Shown here: positions 32,341-44,298 of the stretch, one piece after another | Position numbering within the stretch: the first letter of the stretch is position 1 | Layout of the letters: the number at the start of each line of letters is the position of its first letter | Assembly (NCBI GenBank): GCA_024734495.1 | Contig: JALMQS010000153.1 | Location: 7,403,294 to 7,467,293 of the forward strand | Direction: 5' to 3' | DNA length: 64,000 nt | DNA from: Forficula auricularia | Lineage: Eukaryota; Arthropoda; Insecta; Dermaptera; Forficulidae | Translations under genes and position numbers: made by a program | The notes under the pieces: model-generated | Told to the model about the DNA's origin: nothing | Seen by the model: only the letters and a program-made list of their open reading frames with translations | Databases searched by the model: none

Positions 32341-33432
32341 TCATAGTCAAAAATTCAAACAGATTTTTACTTTTAATGAGTCGGGCGTTTCGTAAAAGCA
32401 TTGTATACAACAAAGAAAAAAGTAAAAGCATTGTATACAACAAAGACAATAGTAGGTAATTGCTTTATTTTAATCTTAATTTTAATTATGAATTGTAAAT
32501 ATATTTTAATGGAAAATGAGAGTGTGTTTTAATAAAAAAAGATACAATATTATTTCTCTTAGTTTTATCAATAATGGGCAATTGAGTTACATAGTGAGAC
32601 GCTGAGAAAGCCGGAAAATAAACGACGAAACGTCTGACTCATTAAAATTAAAACTCTGTTTTGAATTTTAATTTTCCAGTTTCCTACGATTCCAACTAAC
32701 TATTATAAATATGGATACGATTAACGCAATCTAAATTATCTGCATATATCTGCAGATTTGGCGCTATAGTCATTACACTGGAAGATCTAGATATATGTCG
32801 TATAATATGTTCCTTCACAATCTAAGCAATTAATTTTGTAAACTAAATTATTTTGATTTAAAAGAGGATCTCTCTTTAAATTTTGAAAAAAGAATTTTTA
32901 GAGAAAAATAGTTTTACATAAATATTTATATTATTTTACTAGAGGCTAGAAGAAATACATCATGATTTTGGCTAAAATCGAAGAGCCAGAAGTTACCTAC
33001 ATGTTTACTGGAAGATGTTTATGATTTTTTAATTATTGATAGACATATCAAATTATCTTAAGTTCTTCAAAAGAGTAGGAATAAATTCCGATTGAAAAAA
33101 ATTGAGGAGAGTGAATTAGTCATGTCGCAAAATAAATATTTTAATCGTTCATATCTCGTATAGGATATTTCGCAGAGTTTTAGGATTTGAAATTTAAGCT
33201 ATCTATAGTCTAGATCTAGAAGAAGTACATCAAGATTTTGGCTAAAATCGAAGAACCGGAAGTACATGTTTACTTGAAGATTTTTGGTATTTTGCAATTT
33301 GGTCTTTTTTTCGGTTTTCTCAAAACGGCTTCGGGGAAACAAAAATTGAAGTAATTTGAATAAAGAAAATTGGGATGATGATTTCAAATAAGAGAGAAGC
33401 TAATGTGAAAGTCGTTTGGTGACCACATCAGT
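32341..33432. other. AT-rich sequence with local direct repeats
   Basis: A ~95-bp segment at 32942-33035 (ATCATGATTTTGGCTAAAAT, CGAAGAGCCAGAAGT) recurs at 33208-33300 with changes. Near 32372-32395 and 32612-32640, GAGTCGGGCGTTTCGT and ACGAAACGTCTGACTC form an inverted pair about 230 bp apart. No gene supported. Confidence 0.45.
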
Positions 33433-33690
33433 TGATTTATAAATACTATCATGGCGTTTATTCTGACGAGATAAAATCAATAATCCCTACTAAAGCTTCA
33501 TTTGAGTGAAATAGACGATTTTGAAACATTCAACTCTTCTTCGTGATTAAATTAGATAGTTACTAAACAAAGGCATATGCTAATTTGTTTATTCTTATGA
33601 CTTCTAGGGACTAGAACTCGCTTCCCCTGTCCGTCTTTTGGCGATATATAATCTTTAAACGCATCCACAGGTACCTTCAACTAATTAAAT
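33433..33690 (+). pseudogene. Heavily decayed CR1-like LINE 3' end
   Basis: Recognisable words survive: ATACTATCATGGCGT and TTCTGACGAGATAAAATC (compare 58218-58250), TTATGACTTCTAGGGACTAG, AACTCGCTTCCC and ACGCATCCACAGGTACCTTC (compare 58368-58450). Many indels, no intact frame. Confidence 0.65.
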
Positions 33691-35520
33691 TATTAACAAA
33701 TTTGAATTTATATAATTTATTTTTAAATTAAAATTTAATTGAGTTTATCAAAAATTACTTACCCTTTAAAAAATATTAACTATTTTGTCAATATCATTTT
33801 TATATGATAAACACGAACGAGGGTTAGTAATTATCAGCTTTAACTCTCCTAAAACATAATCCGAATATAGCTCATTGTTAGAAGAATCATGAAGCGTATA
33901 ATTGATATAAAATATTTAATTATTTATATATAGATATTTGAAAATATTTAATTGGTATTCTGGCTGATTTTAATAGGTGTGTAATTTTAGTCAACTAATT
34001 ATATATATACATATATATCCAATAAAACATCCTGTAATTGATTAATGATTCGTTTTAATACCGAAAGTACTAATTAAATGTGAACTGAAATCACTAGGTT
34101 TGGATAATTAATAGGTATATTTATTCAGATGCATTGGACAGTTTTTCCTCATCGAAGCGAAGCGCCTTGATTTATGCAACCAGACCAGAGGCAAATTAAA
34201 CCAACATAAACCTTGTAATCTTATTTTTATTGCTATTTTTTACTTCATCTGTAGTGAAACTGTATAGGATTAAGTATAGGCCTTTGTCATTCAACTAAGT
34301 CAACTCCAATTAGCCAGAAAATAGCATAATTTGAGCTCATTAGAAAAAAAATTAATCCGGGTCCAAAAAACAATCCGGGTCATTTAACTACTCTGTAAAT
34401 TAGACCAACCTACATATCTAGTGTTTTAAATATTTCACTGAAGATTTAATTTTAATTTTTAAAATTTCCCGGACTAGTGAACTCTAAACGCATGGCCGTG
34501 TATATGTCAGATGCCTTGACCTTACATGTGCTTTTTTGGATCAATTTTCGGGGATCGGTTACGGTTGAAACTGCTCTTCTAACATGCAGTTTAAATTTAG
34601 TAGATAATATCTCTCATAATTGAAATTGTTTGAAACGTGGGGAAAATTCAATATTTATCATAATATACTTCTATTTGTGTTTATCTGTGTGTTTGGATTC
34701 TGATATTGATGAAAATGCCAGGACGAAAAGTCATATAAAGTTCTTTCTGGTGCCAAAATCTTTTTATTTCTAGTACGTCGGCTTGATTAGATTTTGGTCT
34801 CTCTATCTTCAAATCTTCCGGTTTCGAAATATAGAAAATATTTTTTGATGCTTTCATTCACATATTTAGGTGTTGTCATGATAAACTAACTAATAATTTA
34901 TCACATTTATTTACCTATATAGTGAAACTAAGAAATTGAATTTATTTCATTATAATTAAATAAGAAAATAAACGTTTAATAGTTTATTATATGGTAAACT
35001 TTCATTTCTATTCTCTACTTATTTAAAGCTTATGTAAAAATGATTATCCTTTCATTCATACTTTTTACTTTGATGGCTTCCATCCATCCCATAAGCTCTG
35101 GAGCATTCCCTCAATGAATGGACTCGCCTAGCTCTTACGCAGCTTTCATTCTTCTGAGCACAATCGATTGCCTAAATACAGGCGCTAAGTCATAAATCAA
35201 GTTCAAGTTCAGAATACATTTTGAGGATTTTAATTAGTACAGTTATTTATTTGTATTTTATAATTCAATATTTCTCTTATACGTGAAAAAAAACATTGAA
35301 TTAGTTAAAAAACTCTAAATTAAAAAATAATTCAAATTCAAGTTCGATTTCGGACAAGAGCTACAATGTTCAATTATTTTTTCACTCGTGATTGTAAAAG
35401 ATAAAAGAATTGACTATTGGCTAATAAAATGAAATGAAAAATTATTTCTCTTTACGTTGACCAATTGATGAAGTTCTCCAGGTGGCCGGAATATTGAATT
35501 TACTCAAAAATTGACTAAAA
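33691..35520. other. AT-rich sequence, no gene
   Basis: No supported gene. Parts of 34670-34880 resemble 45500-45680 (ATTTGTGTGT, GATTAGATTTTGG, TAGAAAATATTTTTTGA), which suggests an old dispersed repeat. Confidence 0.35.
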
Positions 35521-35575
35521 AAAAATCAGTCCAATTGAGAACCTCCTCCTTTTTTGAAATCGGTTAAAAATACTA
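35521..35575 (+). repeat. Terminal fragment of the GAAGTCGGTT element
   Basis: Reads AGTCCAATTGAGAACCTCCT, CCTTTTTTGAAATCGGTTAAAAA, the end seen at 31355-31377. Similar short ends are at 36960-37019 and 54138-54170. Confidence 0.75.
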
Positions 35576-35620
35576 AATATTTTTCTTACTCGTATTATCT
35601 AATGTTTATACTGTCCAAGC

Positions 35621-35933
35621 CTTAGACCATGAAATATATAGACACGCCCTCTGGTACTCTCCACACAGAGTGAACTGAGGCCAACATCGCCTAGAGATGA
35701 CGTCACGTTCTCGCATAAATATTTTGGTAGTATTATTATAATATTAATTTGCGAAAATTGGAATCCAAAATAAATAATCTAAGCTATGATAAATTTATCT
35801 CAATGTATAATAATTCCTATAGTGGCCATGCTATTTCTGGGTGCTCCTACCTACAGATGACGTCACATTCTCTAGTTGATGTTGGCCTGACCAAATCGAC
35901 ACCAGTGCGTGTCTATATATTTCATGGTCTAAG
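35621..35933. mobile_element. CTTAGACCATGA MITE with two CRE sites, copy 1 (8-bp TSD)
   Basis: A 313-bp element with ~28-bp TIRs: CTTAGACCATGAAATATATA, GACACGC, and the inverse at the right end. An exact 8-bp TSD, GTCCAAGC, lies at 35613-35620 and 35934-35941. It carries two palindromic TGACGTCA motifs, each in the context GATGACGTCAC(G/A)TTCTC, near 35696 and 35857. These match the consensus for CREB/ATF binding. Part of the plus frame from 35749 overlaps the element and is repeated in copy 2, but the frame reads out through the TIR, so I do not call it a gene. Confidence 0.85.
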
Positions 35934-35941
35934 GTCCAAGC

Positions 35942-36829
35942 TACAAGAATGCAAAGTTAAGCTATTTTGTCATAATGAATATACATATACATCTCGGATA
36001 AATCACAGTTTCATCACGATTTCTCAAAAACTATTGGGGCATATAAGTTCAAATTCTGTATAGAGGTTACTTTTTAAAAAGATAATATTTTCTATGATAT
36101 TAAAAAAATGAAATTTTTAAAGAATTGAAACAAGAAAAATTCATTAAAATCTACTTTTTCACGATTTATTTCTCTGGAACTACTGAGGATACAAGCTTGA
36201 AATTTACCAGGGAGATTAACATTTTTAAAATAACAATCCTCAAAATTTTTTTTAAGAAATTCAAATTTTAAAAATGTAAAACCAGAAAAAAACTTTGTAA
36301 AATCACGGTTTCATCACAATTTCTCCTAGTGGAGCTAATAACTTGTAATTTTATAAAGAGATTATTCCTCATTATTAGCAAGAGGCCTGCCGTAGACGGT
36401 CATCGCCCTTATAATTTAGTTTTGGAAATAATCAAGAATTGACAGTCTAGTCATAACTTAGCAATCAAAATTGGAAAAACTTAATTCTACTACTATCGGT
36501 AAAATAAATCTTTTAATTTCATTCCCGAGAGAAATTAAAGTTTCTCTCAAGAGTCGTCAAGTTGATTTTAGCTTTTAATAAAACTTATTTAATCTAACAG
36601 CTAGAAAGTCTGATAAAGTGACAGACAGACATTATTAAAAGGTTCCGTTTTACATTTGTACGATCACTAAAAAATGAACTGCGACTTTATTAATGGCCAT
36701 TTTTGAGATATTAATATATTTATTCCTTTATTATTAAGCCGATAAAATGAATTTGCTCTTTTTGTAAAGGACTAGTAAAAGTAATTTCTATGAAGAGTAA
36801 AAGTATTTTAAATTTCCTAAGAACTTTTT
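35942..36829. other. AT-rich sequence, possible eroded Helitron end
   Basis: At about 36380-36405, TTAGCAAGAGGCCTGCCGTA, GACGG resembles an inverted Helitron 3' end (compare CTAGCTGCAAGGCCCGCC at 18568). Otherwise nothing recognised. Confidence 0.35.
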
Positions 36830-37340
36830 TGTGGTTCCCTAAGTATAATTAGAATATTAAATTTCATCAAAATTGGTTGTATCATTTTCAAGATATTTAG
36901 AAAAAATAAAAAAGTATCGGAATAAAGTACAAATATTTGTGGGCGGGTATGTATGTATCAAAAAAAAAAAAAAATTCAATCGAATAGAGAACCTCCTCCT
37001 TTTTGAAGTCGGTTAAAAAATAACCAGTGCTTCATTTTGTTAAATTAATTGTAGGTTTTCAATTTCATTTAAATCGGTTCAACGACGTGGAAAAAATCGT
37101 AGACTAAAAAAGGATAACATACATACATACATACATCCGCACGCACTAAATGATAAAATCGCACTTTTTGGCCTCTGGGTTTGACACCATGTAATTTTTG
37201 GCAAAATAGTCCTGTCCTAAAATTCAACCTGATTGAATACTACAATTTATGACTTTGATTGAGACTATGGATTCCGTAGTCTTTACCTGAGGACCCTTTG
37301 TTGCGAGACCGATTATAATACTTGCTTCGGAATGGATTAA
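36830..37340 (-). repeat. TTTACTTTATCCAATG dispersed repeat, copy 3, with inserted element end
   Basis: On the minus strand this matches 15396-16190 and 31752-32340, including TAAAGACTACGGAATCCATA, GTCTCAATCAAAGTC and TGAATTTTAGGACAG. At 36960-37019 it is interrupted by an A-run plus TTCAATCGAATAGAGAACCT, CCTCCTTTTTGAAGTCGGTT, a terminal piece of the foldback family. Confidence 0.7.
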
Positions 37341-38104
37341 GTTAAAAATATCGACACGATAGAGAACAATTAATTTGATAAATATCGAAAAAGAAAAAAG
37401 TATACAGCGCAGATATTTGGATAAATAATATTAATTGTAAAGTGTAAGCAATAACAAAAATACAATACTACTTGAACCTTGACCTTCTGCTGGACTGGTC
37501 GATCACATGAATTATAGCTCTGTAATTTGTTCACTGGCATAGAGACAAATATCTACTCGTTTGTTTTATAGATCAAATTCTTGTTTACATCTACCCTTTT
37601 TGTAATAATAAACGCCCGCTGAGGGGTCAAACAGGACACTTGCTTTCTCTGGGATCGCGTAACAAATGTTTATTACTGTTGTGAAAAGCGAATATTTATT
37701 TATTCGTTTGCCTTTTGAGTTAAAAGATTCTTTGAGTGAATACTCATTCATTTTTAGGGTTCTTTGCAAAAGTAATACAGAACCCTAGTCATTGCAAAAA
37801 TGCTCATTAGGGAGAATGGTGTAGGTTCTTGTTGAAACATGTTATCAAGGTAAGAAATAGAATTTATAATATAAATTACAAGGTTCATCAGTTAATTATC
37901 GCGTAAATAAAAAAATTCTAATCGAATTATTATTTTTTTTTGGTAGCGCCGAATTTTATGTCCGGTAAAAAATAAAAATATATTTTTTTTAATATTATTA
38001 TAGAGTGTCAAGCTTAAAAATTTATAAAAGCAGAAATTAAGTGAATTTTTTAAAATGTATTTCGATTTAAAATGACGGTTTGAGAGAGCTGAAAATCGGC
38101 CATT
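37341..38104. other. AT-rich sequence, no gene
   Basis: No gene supported. The open frames at 37566-37769 and 37892-38119 (both minus) are AT-rich noise; the latter runs into the next element. Confidence 0.35.
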
Positions 38105-38146
38105 TTTAACCGACTTCAAAAAAGGAGGAGGTTCTCTATTCGATTG

Positions 38147-38180
<34 letters not shown>

Positions 38181-38856
38181 TGCCTATGTTACCTCATATC
38201 TCCGCCAATTGTCAACCGATTTTGAAAATTTTTTTTGCATTGGGTCCAGTCTAGCTTCCGATTGGTCCCATTTTTTCGATTTTTTTTCATAGGTATTAGA
38301 CCTTTTTATTAGGTTTGTTTAGGTTTGTTTAGACCTAACCTCTTTGTTTATGAACCGATTTCGATGGTTCTTTTTTTATCCGAAAGGGGGTGTCTTAGGG
38401 ATGGTGTCATATTAATTTGGTCAAGTTCTGATGATATAATCACTATTAATAACATCACTAAAAAGAGAAAAATAAAAATTTTTAAGAAAAAAATAAAAAC
38501 CGACTTCAAAAAATTAAGTGCAACAAATATAAAAATACACTAAAAGGTATAAAATAATTATTATCTTATTTAGTTACAACTAAACGACGAAATATTAACA
38601 CGAAATTACTTTTTGAAGTTGGTGCCAAACATATACCTTTTATGAATCGCACTCGACGGATCTTACTTAGTACGTTTGGCGGGTACGCTCGCTTATAGGT
38701 ATAGTTTGTTTGGCACCGACTTTAAAAAGTAATTTCGTGTTAATATTTCGTCGTTTGGTTGTAACTAAATAAGATAATAATTGTTTTATACCTTTTAGTG
38801 TATTTTTATATTTGTTGCACTTAATTTTTTGAAGTCGGTTTTTATTTTTTCTTAAA
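38105..38856 (-). mobile_element. Foldback element with GAAGTCGGTT ends, copy 2
   Basis: Starts TAACCGACTTCAAAAAAGGA, GGAGGTTCTC, followed by a long T-run and the ~310-bp body in reverse orientation to copy 1. The inverted-repeat half is at about 38480-38856. Copy-specific variants occur in both arms: AAGTGCAACAAATATAAAAA on the left is exactly mirrored by TTTTTATATTTGTTGCACTT on the right, and CACGAAATTAC is mirrored by GTAATTTCGTG, where copies 1 and 3 have CATG. Confidence 0.85.
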
Positions 38857-39213
38857 ACATTTTTTTAAATAATTTGTTACCAGCTTAATTTAAATTAAAT
38901 ACTTAAATTAAAATTATTAAAAAATCCACAAACTCATTCATTCTTTCATTATAAACGATAAATAAGAATGAATTTGATATCTTAATTATTTTAGAAGATG
39001 AAATAATTTTTTTATAAAAAAGTCTCAATGAGATCAGCCTGATTCTGAGTCGCCCTGTTCTTAAAAATAAAAAACATAATTTTTTTATATAATATTTTTT
39101 TTTAATATCCACCCCAATGGGCCACGTAAGAAATATTAATATTCTTTTTTAAATAACTCTTTTGCAGATTATATAATTGTAGAAGCGAGTATGTTACAAA
39201 GAGCTGAGCTTAG
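38857..39213. other. AT-rich sequence, no gene
   Basis: Nothing supported. Confidence 0.35.
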
Positions 39214-39221
39214 AGCCACCC

Positions 39222-39387
39222 CGAGGGGTAAACCTCGATTGGAATTAGGTGTACACCGTCTTTGGAATTATTTGGAATTACTTTGGAATTCATTAGAAAA
39301 TCTATTGTCATCTATTGTCTTCTACTTGGAAATGAAAGTGGAAGTAGAAGTAGGTGTACACGATTTTAGGTTGCGGTTCACCCCTCG
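39222..39387 (+). mobile_element. Minisatellite-bearing MITE, copy C (8-bp TSD)
   Basis: A 166-bp copy: left end CGAGGGGTAAACCTCGATTG, right end GGTTGCGGTTCACCCCTCG. An exact TSD, AGCCACCC, lies at 39214-39221 and 39388-39395. The 10-bp array here is short and decayed (TTTGGAATTA units, then ATCTATTGTCATCTATTGTC). Same family as 343, 15430 and 52196. Confidence 0.92.
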
Positions 39388-39425
39388 AGCCACCCTAAGA
39401 AAAGATTTAAATATTACCTATAGAC

Positions 39426-39770
39426 CAGTGTTTCTCAACTTTTTTTGTGCCATGTCACACCTAAGCCTTGATAAAATCTCATACCCATTAACATATACCT
39501 ACATAATTTTCTAAAAATGAACTATTATTTATATAAATATAATAACAAAAACCAATTTTTTTTTATTAGTATTTTGTATGATTCTACATACATTTAAGTG
39601 TATTTTGTATATTGCTGAAGCTAATTACCATTAAATTTTGTGAACATTTATTTTTTCTAATAACTATGTTTAACTAATTTTGTAGATTTTTATATTTTTG
39701 ATTGCCCCCCCCCCCCCTTAACAATTAAATTACCTCCAAGTGGTCGTGTGCCCCATGTTGGGACACACTG
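39426..39770. mobile_element. hAT-type MITE (8-bp TSD)
   Basis: A 345-bp element starting CAGTGTTTCTCAACTTTTTT and ending CATGTTGGGACACACTG. The flanks are CTATAGAC (39418-39425) and TTATAGAC (39771-39778), an 8-bp TSD with one mismatch. A run of ten or more C lies at about 39708-39717. No transposase. Confidence 0.85.
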
Positions 39771-39778
39771 TTATAGAC

Positions 39779-40167
39779 TATTTTAGATTTTATTTTTATT
39801 TAACTTTGTATAGATTCAATTTTTTAATTTTATTTTATGTGTAATTATTTATAATAAGCTATTATAGTAAGTTTTAAAATAAATAAATTGATTAATTTAT
39901 TCAATAAAGATTGAAAAACACTGTTTATTTATTCTTTTTTCAAAAACAAATGATATTTTCTACATTTTTTATTAGGAAGTTCTGATGTTAGAAAGCTCAA
40001 AATCTAATCAGTTCTCTCCTTCTGATTCTGATTTATTTTGCTGAGTGTAGCAGCATAATTGATTCTTAAGCATAAATAACTGACTTTATCCTCTGCTTTA
40101 AACGTATCTAAACGTATGTAAGGTGACTACTCTTATAACAAAAATGAATTTGTCTGCATCCAATGGG
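39779..40167. other. AT-rich sequence, no gene
   Basis: Nothing supported. Confidence 0.35.
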
Positions 40168-40803
40168 CTATCTACTCTTATTAAACGAGCAAAAATTGTA
40201 TATTTATTTGTATATATATTTGTATCTTGGTTCTATTTTGAAAACAACTCTACCGATTTTGATGAAATTCACGGGTTAGGGGGTTTTTGGGGTGACAATT
40301 CGATCTGTCACGGTCTCATCTTCGACAAAATTGTTTTTGATGGGTTTTTTCGTAATCAAATTAATTATTCTCAGGTAGACAAATCCCATTCTTAGGGTTT
40401 TTAAAAAGGTTTACCCTTTTCCTTTTGTACCCAGGCAGACAATGGATCGGGTTAATCATTTATTCTCAAAGGCCTTGAAGAAGTATTGTGATTGTGGATT
40501 TTAACATATTTTGCTCTCCATAAACGTTAGAAATATTAATAAACGTTTTATAATTGTTTTTATAAAGAACTTTATTTATTTAATAGAATAAAAAATAATC
40601 AAGAATTTATTTAAAAATATATTTCTCAAAAGGAGGTCTCAATTTTCTGGAAAAACAACACATTTTGAAGGGTGTATTTATTAACAATTGGATGAATAAA
40701 AATGAATCATATGGTTGAATCAAAACAAGTGCAGGAGGTGGGGTGCAGTGGTGGGGGATCCGGGGGTGTGGTCGAGGCGGGGTGGGGGGTGGGGGGTACA
40801 GTG
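40168..40803 (+). mobile_element. Helitron-like repeat, copy H5
   Basis: Begins TCTACTCTTATTAAACGAGC, AAAAATTGTA, the same start as 58944 (TCTACTCTTATTAAACGAGC), and shares TTCTATTTTGAAAAC and CTACCGATTTTGATGAAA. It ends in a G-rich tract (40725-40803) resembling 59205-59350 (GTGCAGGAGGTGGGGTGCAG). The A|TC start fits a Helitron, but I could not see a clean hairpin plus CTRR at the 3' side, so the class is tentative. The plus frame from 40123 spans the repeat and has no recognisable domain. Confidence 0.5.
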
Positions 40804-41513
40804 GGCGAATACTATATATATTTGTTTTTTTTTTAATTTGAAAACGGCTCTCAAATAAAAATCGACCTTTTTATCAGAATTTTAAATTAAAAATAATATT
40901 AAAATAAAGGTTTTAACTGAAGGGAGAAGTTGCCTCCAGGTACTTTAAACCTATGAAAAACAGTATATTAATAATAATATTAATTTTTGAAAATGAATTA
41001 TGCTGCTAATTCAAGTGAATATTTTTGATCTCTCTCGGTCTCAATTTTCCTTTAATTTCCTTCTTTCTATTAAATCCACGAAAGAGCATCGTTCATATTT
41101 TGTTGATGTCTGGAAATTTTGGATCATTCCTTTCTCAAAGAATTTAATTAATGATAGGAAATGAGAGAGTTGAATAAACATGGCATCACTAATGCCGTAA
41201 GACATTCTATCTCTCTCTCTTTTTAGAAACAACTTCAAAGTTGTACTAAATCCTACCCAACAAACTTGAAAGTTTTTGTTTATGTCATTTTATACCGAAT
41301 AGCGTTTTGTTTCAACATGAAAATGCTCTATTTCGCAGATGTTCCTAGAGGCGAAAATTCTATTCACAATTTTGCTCAAGGGCACTCTTTTTAAAAGACT
41401 ACTATTAACAAAATCCTTACAGCCGTTTTTGAGGAAATAACAAAAAAACGAATAAACTGTCCTTTATTATTAATGATTAATATCATCGTTTACATCCATA
41501 ATGTGTATTAATG
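40804..41513. other. AT-rich sequence, no gene
   Basis: Nothing supported. Confidence 0.35.
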
Positions 41514-41960
41514 AGAGTTTTTTTAATGGGAATTAAGGACAAGTTTTTTGTATGATTTTTTATTTTTCGCCAACGTTTCGTCGACTTTGCCGACTTCTTC
41601 AATGTTTCAAAAAGGTACATCACACATTCGTCTATAATAAATTATTATTCTTTATCTCTGTTACCAATGACCATCAGAAATTCAAAAATTACAAAAAATC
41701 CGGCATCAGACAATTCTGTTTGTATTTTTTCTAAAAACCGTTTATATCTAATTATTGTTTATATGAATGTGCCCGATTTTTTGAATTTTTGAATTTCTGA
41801 TGGTCATTGGGAACAGAGATAAAGAAAATAATATATAATGTATAATGTGTGATGTAACTATTTGAAACCCTGAAGAAGTCGGAAAAGTCGACGAAACGTT
41901 GGTGGAAAATAAAAAAATCACACAAAAAACTTGACCTTAATTTCCATTAAAAAAACACTC
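41514..41960. repeat. Large inverted repeat with ribozyme-like motif
   Basis: The arms (about 41514-41703 and 41770-41960) are inverted copies sharing GAGTTTTTTTAATGG, TTCGTCGACTTTGCCGACTT, CTGTTACCAATGACCATCAG and ATTCAAAAATT. In the right arm, CTGAAGA (41870-41876) is followed by GTCG, a short loop, CGAC and then GAAA (41893-41896). This resembles the CUGANGA / stem II / GAAA core of hammerhead ribozymes, apart from one extra A before the stem. I did not find a convincing stem III and cleavage site. Confidence 0.6.
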
Positions 41961-42541
41961 CTTTATTATTATTAATCAGATATCCCTGGCTATTTCTATT
42001 AATATTAATCAAATGATATATTGACTTAAAATCACAAATAGCCAATTGATTATCTCCTAATCGAATTTTAATTCATCAATCTTAACATTGTAAATAAAAA
42101 TATATGAGTTGCTAATAAAGTCCAAATTATATCGACAAAAAAGTTCAACTTTTAATTCCAGTTTTTGAAAAAAAAAATTGTGTATATCCATAAAAATCTT
42201 GAATTAAATAAATATTTTTAGTTAACGCCAAACTTTGAAGTAGTATTACTAATGGATACTATGAAAATAAAGTAAAAATAGAAAAATCGAATCATTTTTA
42301 ATATTATATTCCTAATAATTAAAGACCGGATTTTTAAGCAGTAAAAAGTGCCAAAATATGCCATAAAATATGAATTTAAAAATGCTGAAATATGAAAGTA
42401 ATATGCAGTATACGTTGAAATATGCAAAAATATGCTGTAAAAGATAGCCAAATAAATTTTTTATGCACTAAAAATTTAAAATTGAAGACAAAAAGACTAT
42501 ATATATAAAGGAGTGCTATGAATGGAATAAAATGAAGAAAA
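41961..42541. other. AT-rich sequence, no gene
   Basis: Contains AAATATGCAAAAATATGC-like words near 42418-42436 that echo the adjacent dispersed repeat. No gene supported. Confidence 0.35.
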
Positions 42542-43163
42542 AATCTGATCCCTACACTAATTTACACACACTTCCACACACACACACGAACACTCATTGG
42601 CCAAAATGTGCTATAGTTCGCGAAGGTCATTAAAATAAAAATAAATAAATAATTAATAAAGGATCTCAAAAATAATTAAAATTTGATTGTAATGTGAATA
42701 ATTTATTTTTACAAGTATTTTTTTAAATTATCTTCAGGATATTATGTCTACGGTCACTTAAAATTATTTTATACGATGAAAATTAAAACCCCCACATTTA
42801 CATTGGAAGAAAAATAAGTGGATTGCTCTTTTTTAGCTATATTTACATCCTTTGTAATCCGTTCAACACTACACTCTTGTTGTTGAGGACTCTTTTGTTT
42901 TCTTTGAATTTAAATTAGTGTCCCCCCTGTTTATATTTTTCTCTTTTTTTCATTCTTCTCCGAAAAATTACTTTTAAAACATCTGTATTTGGCGCGAAAT
43001 ATGCAATTTTATACAATATCCTTCAAATATACAATATTACTCAAATATGCAAAAATATGCGGTATAAAATTTAACACACAGTATCCTAGATGCATGATTG
43101 ATCTCCTGGGTCGTGCGTGGCGGCAAACAAAATATACAATTTCATAGGAATTCGGTCTCTACT
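42542..43163 (+). repeat. Dispersed 0.65-kb repeat, copy 2
   Basis: Second copy of the repeat at 554-1220, with GATCCCTACACTAATTTACA, TAATCCGTTCAACACTACAC, TTTGGCGCGAAATATGCAAT and CAGTATCCTAGATGCAT in the same order. It has a few internal indels and an extra ATATACAATATTACTCAAAT segment. Confidence 0.65.
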
Positions 43164-43955
43164 AATAATATATTGGTCTTGTTATCGCAATGTTGAAAAT
43201 TTTTCTTTATAGGGCTAGTTATTGGGTATTTGGACTTGAAATAAATTCTTTGGAAATTATATTTTTAACTATATATTTATATAATTACGTAGGTATAATA
43301 TGTATATTTATTCTAATCAAAAATGTGTGGTAGAACGCCTCCATGAGATGTAATTTTAACAAAATTCCATCTATTTTCATTAAAGTCAAAAATTCTAAAA
43401 CATTCTCTTGTTTAAATTAATTTAATAAGTATTAATATCAAACCAAGTTTCTATTTAAGCATGAAAAGAAAGATCTTAATGAAATACAGTAAAACTTTTC
43501 AACATCGAGGATCAGATCTACCTATCTTTTCATTCACTATATGAATAATTTCATTTGAGTAGAAAAGAATTCAATGAAGATAAGAAAAGAGGTCGAAGAA
43601 GAAGTATAAAGATTGGGAAGCTGAGGAAATGAGAAAGATCAAAGCTTTTCAGATGTAATTATAATTAATTGAAAACTAAGAACAATAAGCGACTCGTTAC
43701 TAAGAAATTATTAGGAAATAAAATAAATAAAAGAGAGTGTTGAAATTAAAACTTTATTGCGAACGATTTGAGCTTTATTATAATATAATTTCTGCATAAG
43801 TCTATTTTATAGCATACCAAGAACCATACATTGGCCAGTTTCCACCTTTTGACTAAAATCACGATAGGCGTTATATAGCTATACTATAGAATTAATAATT
43901 AAAACCTGGAGGACCATTTATTCAAAAAACTGAATACAGTTCTTTATAAAAACAT
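43164..43955. other. AT-rich sequence, no gene
   Basis: Nothing supported. Confidence 0.35.
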
Positions 43956-44007
43956 TTTATAAAATTAAATTAGGGAACAAAGAAAATATTTTTATTTTAT
44001 AACAAAA

Positions 44008-44099
44008 GGATCAGCCGGGATTCGAACCCGGGATCCTCACATGTCCGCTGCGATGCCTTTATAAGAGCCTTAGCACTTATCCTCTCGGCCACCGATCCC
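44008..44099 (-). pseudogene. tRNA-like pseudogene, left copy
   Basis: On the minus strand it has a 7-bp acceptor pairing (GGATCGG with CTGATCC), box A-like TGGCCGAGAGGATAAG, a TCGCA/TGTGA stem around a 7-nt loop GCGGACA, and a perfect T-arm CCGGG-TTCGAAT-CCCGG. Compared with the right copy it has an extra 12 bp (CTCTTATAAAGG). The D-region is too long and the anticodon loop lacks U33, so it is unlikely to be a working tRNA. Confidence 0.65.
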
Positions 44100-44218
44100 T
44101 GAACCCAAGCCGATACCTAATGTCTATATGAATTTGGAATTTCATTTTTATTTAATCTTTTAATCTCTTCCTCGTTCATTTTTCGCAGTTCTGTAGTTGG
44201 CTTGACTAATTAAACTCA

Positions 44219-44298
44219 GGGATCGGTGGCCGAGAGGATAAGAGCTAAGGCATCGCAGCGCACATGCGAAGATCCCGGATTCGAATCCCGGCTGATCC
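44219..44298 (+). pseudogene. tRNA-like pseudogene, right copy
   Basis: The acceptor GGATCGG pairs with CTGATCC, and a perfect TCGCA/TGCGA anticodon-type stem surrounds GCGCACA. The T-arm is CCGGA-TTCGAAT-CCCGG with one mismatch. A and B box positions are intact enough for pol III, and TTTT follows immediately at about 44299. U33 is C, and the extra AGCTAA in the D-region argues against a functional tRNA. Confidence 0.65.

Noticed and set aside
35749..36063. 104-codon open frame, partly repeated at 49268
   Set aside because: The shared part lies inside a MITE and runs through its terminal inverted repeat. Conservation reflects recent duplication, not coding.
44219..44298. Functional tRNA gene
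   Set aside because: The T-arm and acceptor are good, but the D-region is too long, position 33 is not U, and the unit is duplicated with a non-tRNA tail.
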